Shown here piece after piece: positions 63,026-64,000 of a DNA stretch of 64,000 nt (the stretch's first letter is position 1; every line of letters begins with the position of its first letter). The stretch is taken from assembly GCA_041393015.1 (NCBI GenBank), contig JAWKKV010000003.1, positions 347,456-411,455 on the forward strand, read 5' to 3'. This DNA comes from JAGQYH01 sp041393015 (GTDB lineage Bacteria > Bacteroidota > Bacteroidia > Chitinophagales > JADIYW01). The position numbers and the translations under genes were made by a program. The notes below the pieces were generated by a model that saw only the letters and a list, made by a program, of their open reading frames with translations, did no database searches and was not told the origin of the DNA.

Positions 63026-63033
63026 CAAATGTA
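63026..63033 (-). promoter_or_regulatory. -7 box (TACATTTG) of the 62372 lipoprotein gene
   Basis: On the minus strand TACATTTG ends 6 bases before the start codon, so the transcript would be leaderless or nearly so. Confidence 0.4.
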
Positions 63034-63161
63034 AATAAAGTGATTCATTTTTCAGATAGTATCTCGATATTTAGACGGTTATATTCTATAAATGTCATTT
63101 CGCATTTTTAATTTTTTAAATAATCCATTTCTAATTACAAATACTTCCTTAACTTCATCGC

Positions 63162-63815
63162 GTGACTATAAAAAATATTTTCTGCATAGCATTTTTGTTG
63201 ATCGGATCGCTGCAACTAAAGGCTTCCGATAGCACCTCCGTTCAGAAGCAACGCTCTTTTGAGTTATTTGAATGGGGATTTTCTTTGGGATATGGATTTG
63301 TCAACGAGCAACTTCCCGAAGGCAAATATGAACCTTTTTTGCTTTTGGCACATGCTGAGTTTCATGCGCACAGAAAACAACGAAATCCAGATTCACCGCA
63401 TTATTTTCTTCTTTTCGGAGAACCTCAAATTAATCCGGTTTTCGTCAATGGAGGATTAAACGATTGGGAAGCCGGTTGTAATATTGGCATCAAGTATTTA
63501 ATTAAAATGAAAGAAATTAATGGCTTGTATTTTCATGTTGGCAGCGGACCACAATTTATAAGTGTTTGGTCGCCGGAGCATCAAGCCAATGGTTTTGCTT
63601 TTTCCAATAATTTTGGGTTGGGCTATCAACGAGTTTTTAAAAGAGATGTTACGATTACCGTTGGCTATAGATTTAGGCATGTTTCAAACTTAGATTTACA
63701 GCTTCCGAATTTAGGTTTAGACAATCACTTTTTTACCGTTGGATTTAAAAAGGATTTTCCTCGACGTGCCCTAGAAAGAAGGCATTATAAACAACTAAGA
63801 TTACTGGAAGAATGA
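63162..63815 (+). CDS. Acyloxyacyl hydrolase / PagL-like lipid A deacylase
   Basis: GTG at 63162 gives a signal peptide (MTIKNIFCIAFLLIGSLQLK). The 217-residue barrel has the PagL catalytic pair in YRFRHVSNLDLQLPNLGLDN near residues 168-187 (His-x-Ser) and strands such as FAFSNNFGLGYQRVFKRDVT. PagL removes a 3-O acyl chain from lipid A in the outer membrane. It overlaps the next gene by 4 bases (ATGA), so the two are coupled. Confidence 0.8.
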   Translation: MTIKNIFCIAFLLIGSLQLKASDSTSVQKQRSFELFEWGFSLGYGFVNEQLPEGKYEPFLLLAHAEFHAHRKQRNPDSPHYFLLFGEPQINPVFVNGGLNDWEAGCNIGIKYLIKMKEINGLYFHVGSGPQFISVWSPEHQANGFAFSNNFGLGYQRVFKRDVTITVGYRFRHVSNLDLQLPNLGLDNHFFTVGFKKDFPRRALERRHYKQLRLLEE

Positions 63816-64000
63816 ATCCATTAAACAATAAAGTTGCCTTAATTACGGGCGCTGCCAATGGAATTGGTAAAGCACTTACTCAACTTTTTTTAGAAAAGGG
63901 CGCTACCGTCTATGCTTGTGATTTAGATATTGATCAACTGAATTCTATTTTTCATGAGCACGCTAAATGCATTAATAAGCCATTAGATGTAAGCAATGAT
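63812..64000 (+). CDS. Short-chain dehydrogenase/reductase, N-terminal part (3' truncated)
   Basis: ATG at 63812 begins MNPLNNKVALITGAANGIGK, the glycine-rich NAD(P) motif of a classical SDR, and 63 codons are visible before the window ends. The start overlaps the PagL-like stop in an ATGA arrangement. The catalytic part is outside the window. Confidence 0.85.
   Translation, partial: MNPLNNKVALITGAANGIGKALTQLFLEKGATVYACDLDIDQLNSIFHEHAKCINKPLDVSND

Overview
The window is AT-rich bacterial chromosome from a member of the Bacteroidota, probably a flavobacterium-like lineage; I cannot name a genus. The evidence is: promoter boxes of the Bacteroidota type (TAnnTTTG, in the best cases with TTG 19-21 bases upstream); families typical of the phylum (DUF5606, DUF2911, DUF4174, a CarboxypepD_reg-like protein, long AcnB beside a mitochondrial-type aconitase, PorT-like outer-membrane barrels, many lipoproteins); and intergenic repeats of kinds I associate with the phylum. 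No rRNA, tRNA or CRISPR array was seen. Both edges cut genes: a sodium:solute symporter at the left and a short-chain dehydrogenase at the right.

Layout. 0-3.5 kb: symporter tail, LOG-type phosphoribohydrolase, M23 peptidase, Bcp peroxiredoxin. 3.5-7.7 kb: an XRE regulator, then a long leader and small envelope genes (two barrels, a 52-residue Lmo0937-like membrane protein, a lipoprotein, a secreted hydrolase). 7.8-12.9 kb: PIG-L deacetylase, a 39-residue membrane protein, a sodium:solute symporter and a DUF2911 protein, probably one uptake-and-deacetylation unit. 13.3-15.3 kb: DUF4174 protein, bile-acid/sodium symporter family (BASS) transporter and small unknowns. 15.3-18.5 kb is the accessory island: a REP-associated tyrosine transposase flanked by related palindromic repeats, next to a two-gene AAA ATPase/RloB operon that resembles AbiL/PARIS/OLD-type anti-phage modules. 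18.5-23 kb: M3 peptidase, DUF5606 protein, UvrB. 23.2-27.1 kb: a minus-strand run of small genes (YrdB, AraC regulator, DUF1772, NmrA, GNAT and two small proteins). 27.2-30.8 kb: CDF metal exporter, hydrolase, AlkD-like glycosylase, alpha-hydroxy-acid dehydrogenase. 31.2-36 kb: SDR, epimerase, BASS transporter and flavin monooxygenase facing a TetR regulator. 36.3-38.5 kb: a kinase fusion with unusual domain order. 38.6-45.2 kb: a TetR-controlled RND efflux pump with matching operators. 45.2-50.3 kb: SerA, a CarboxypepD_reg-like protein, PdxH, HU, an ABC permease. 50.6-56 kb: two consecutive aconitases. 56.3-60.4 kb: a lineage-specific patch with a nonsense-mutated lipoprotein gene, two tandem barrel paralogs and an IS982-family element with terminal repeats, a target duplication and a frameshifted transposase. 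60.6-64 kb: DUF4112 pair, lipoproteins, a PagL-like lipid A deacylase and the start of an SDR.

The best candidates for something unusual are the transposase/repeat/RloB island at 15.3-18.5 kb, including a perfect inverted repeat just upstream of the ATPase gene; the TetR/RND operator pair; the monooxygenase cluster; and small coupled genes (10263-10382, 23669-23842, 4229-4318) that length cut-offs would miss. All functions are read from sequence motifs by eye; no database search was run.
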